Assembly (NCBI RefSeq): GCF_900185725.1
Contig: NZ_FYAU01000036.1
Span: 124,001 to 188,000 of the forward strand
Source: Stappia sp. TSB10P1A
Lineage (GTDB): Bacteria > Pseudomonadota > Alphaproteobacteria > Rhizobiales > Stappiaceae
Reading direction: 5' to 3'
Length of the DNA: 64,000 nucleotides
In this document: piece after piece, positions 63,936-64,000 of the stretch
Position numbering within the stretch: the stretch's first letter is position 1
Layout of the letters: each line of letters starts with the position of its first letter
Made by a program: the position numbers and the translations under genes
Notes under the pieces: generated by a model
The model's database searches: none
The model's input: only the letters and a program-made list of their open reading frames with translations
What the model was told of the DNA's origin: nothing

Positions 63936-64000
63936 GCACTGCAGGTCTCGCTGGATGCGTTCTTGCCGGCGGCCTTGCCCGCCGCATGGGTGGCGGCGAC
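63932..64000 (+). CDS. mobA: molybdenum cofactor guanylyltransferase, 5' part
   Basis: The first 23 codons only, cut by the window end. The nucleotide-binding motif LAGGLARRMGGGD identifies MobA, which adds GMP to molybdopterin to make the dinucleotide cofactor used by FdhA. Its ATG overlaps the fdhD stop in ATGA, so the two are co-translated. Confidence 0.8.
   Translation, partial: MSTAGLAGCVLAGGLARRMGGGD

Overview
This is GC-rich chromosomal DNA that reads as an alphaproteobacterium, most likely of the Hyphomicrobiales (Rhizobiales) and perhaps Stappiaceae-like. The evidence is the housekeeping order rpoZ-rsh-(DUF2062)-pdxJ-lepB-rnc-era-recO-parC, the dapA/smpB neighbourhood, the Mg-type HemB, the single bifunctional Rsh, and the alphaproteobacterial small families. 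No tRNA, rRNA, CRISPR array, insertion sequence or prophage gene was seen. The genus is an inference from memory of gene order.

Layout. 0-12 kb: a membrane protein, two valine-catabolism enzymes (3-hydroxyisobutyryl-CoA hydrolase, isobutyryl-CoA-type dehydrogenase), hemB, a MocR-type regulator divergent from a LysE exporter, threonine ammonia-lyase, an RDD membrane protein, an SLC13-type permease, aminoacyl-tRNA:protein transferase (bpt), and a uracil-DNA glycosylase coupled to a NYN nuclease-like gene. 12.5-24.6 kb: the housekeeping run listed above, then a thioesterase, smpB and dapA. acpS is absent from its usual place between pdxJ and lepB. 24.8-33 kb: penicillin-binding protein 1C with a giant PAN/alpha-2-macroglobulin protein. 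32.7-40.3 kb: two convergent glutathione transferases, a YceI-cytochrome b561-YceI cluster, class I fumarase, two L,D-transpeptidases and a small c-type cytochrome. 40.3-42.3 kb: DUF971, moaA and a small membrane protein.

The most distinctive part is 42.3-64 kb, a respiratory formate dehydrogenase (FDH) locus. On the minus strand a TorD-like chaperone, a small Tat-signal protein, FdhA (Cys in place of selenocysteine), FdhB, a 65-residue putative lipoprotein and the cytochrome b subunit run into an unusual tail: a WD40-cytochrome c fusion, a 54-residue membrane protein, an HtrA-like protease, a 63-residue protein, a biotin/lipoate-ligase-like protein lacking the expected catalytic residues, and two uncharacterised proteins. 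Many of these genes overlap by 4 bases. Upstream of the chaperone gene is a good match to a sigma-54 promoter (GG-N10-GC), with a perfect inverted repeat about 120 bases further upstream that could bind an enhancer protein. The same locus also holds DUF3305/DUF3306 genes divergent from a 679-residue multi-[4Fe-4S] protein. On the other flank are mrp, two BLUF-type proteins (one degenerate), fdhD and the start of mobA.

The genes can be read as one programme. Molybdenum cofactor is made (moaA, mobA) and sulfurated or inserted (fdhD, TorD-like). The FDH is exported by Tat. Electrons leave through FdhB and cytochrome b to quinone. The tail genes and the multi-cluster Fe-S protein are candidate assembly, quality-control or electron-transfer partners whose role is not established here. 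The best candidate for an undescribed system is this FDH-linked tail (48.5-53.7 kb).
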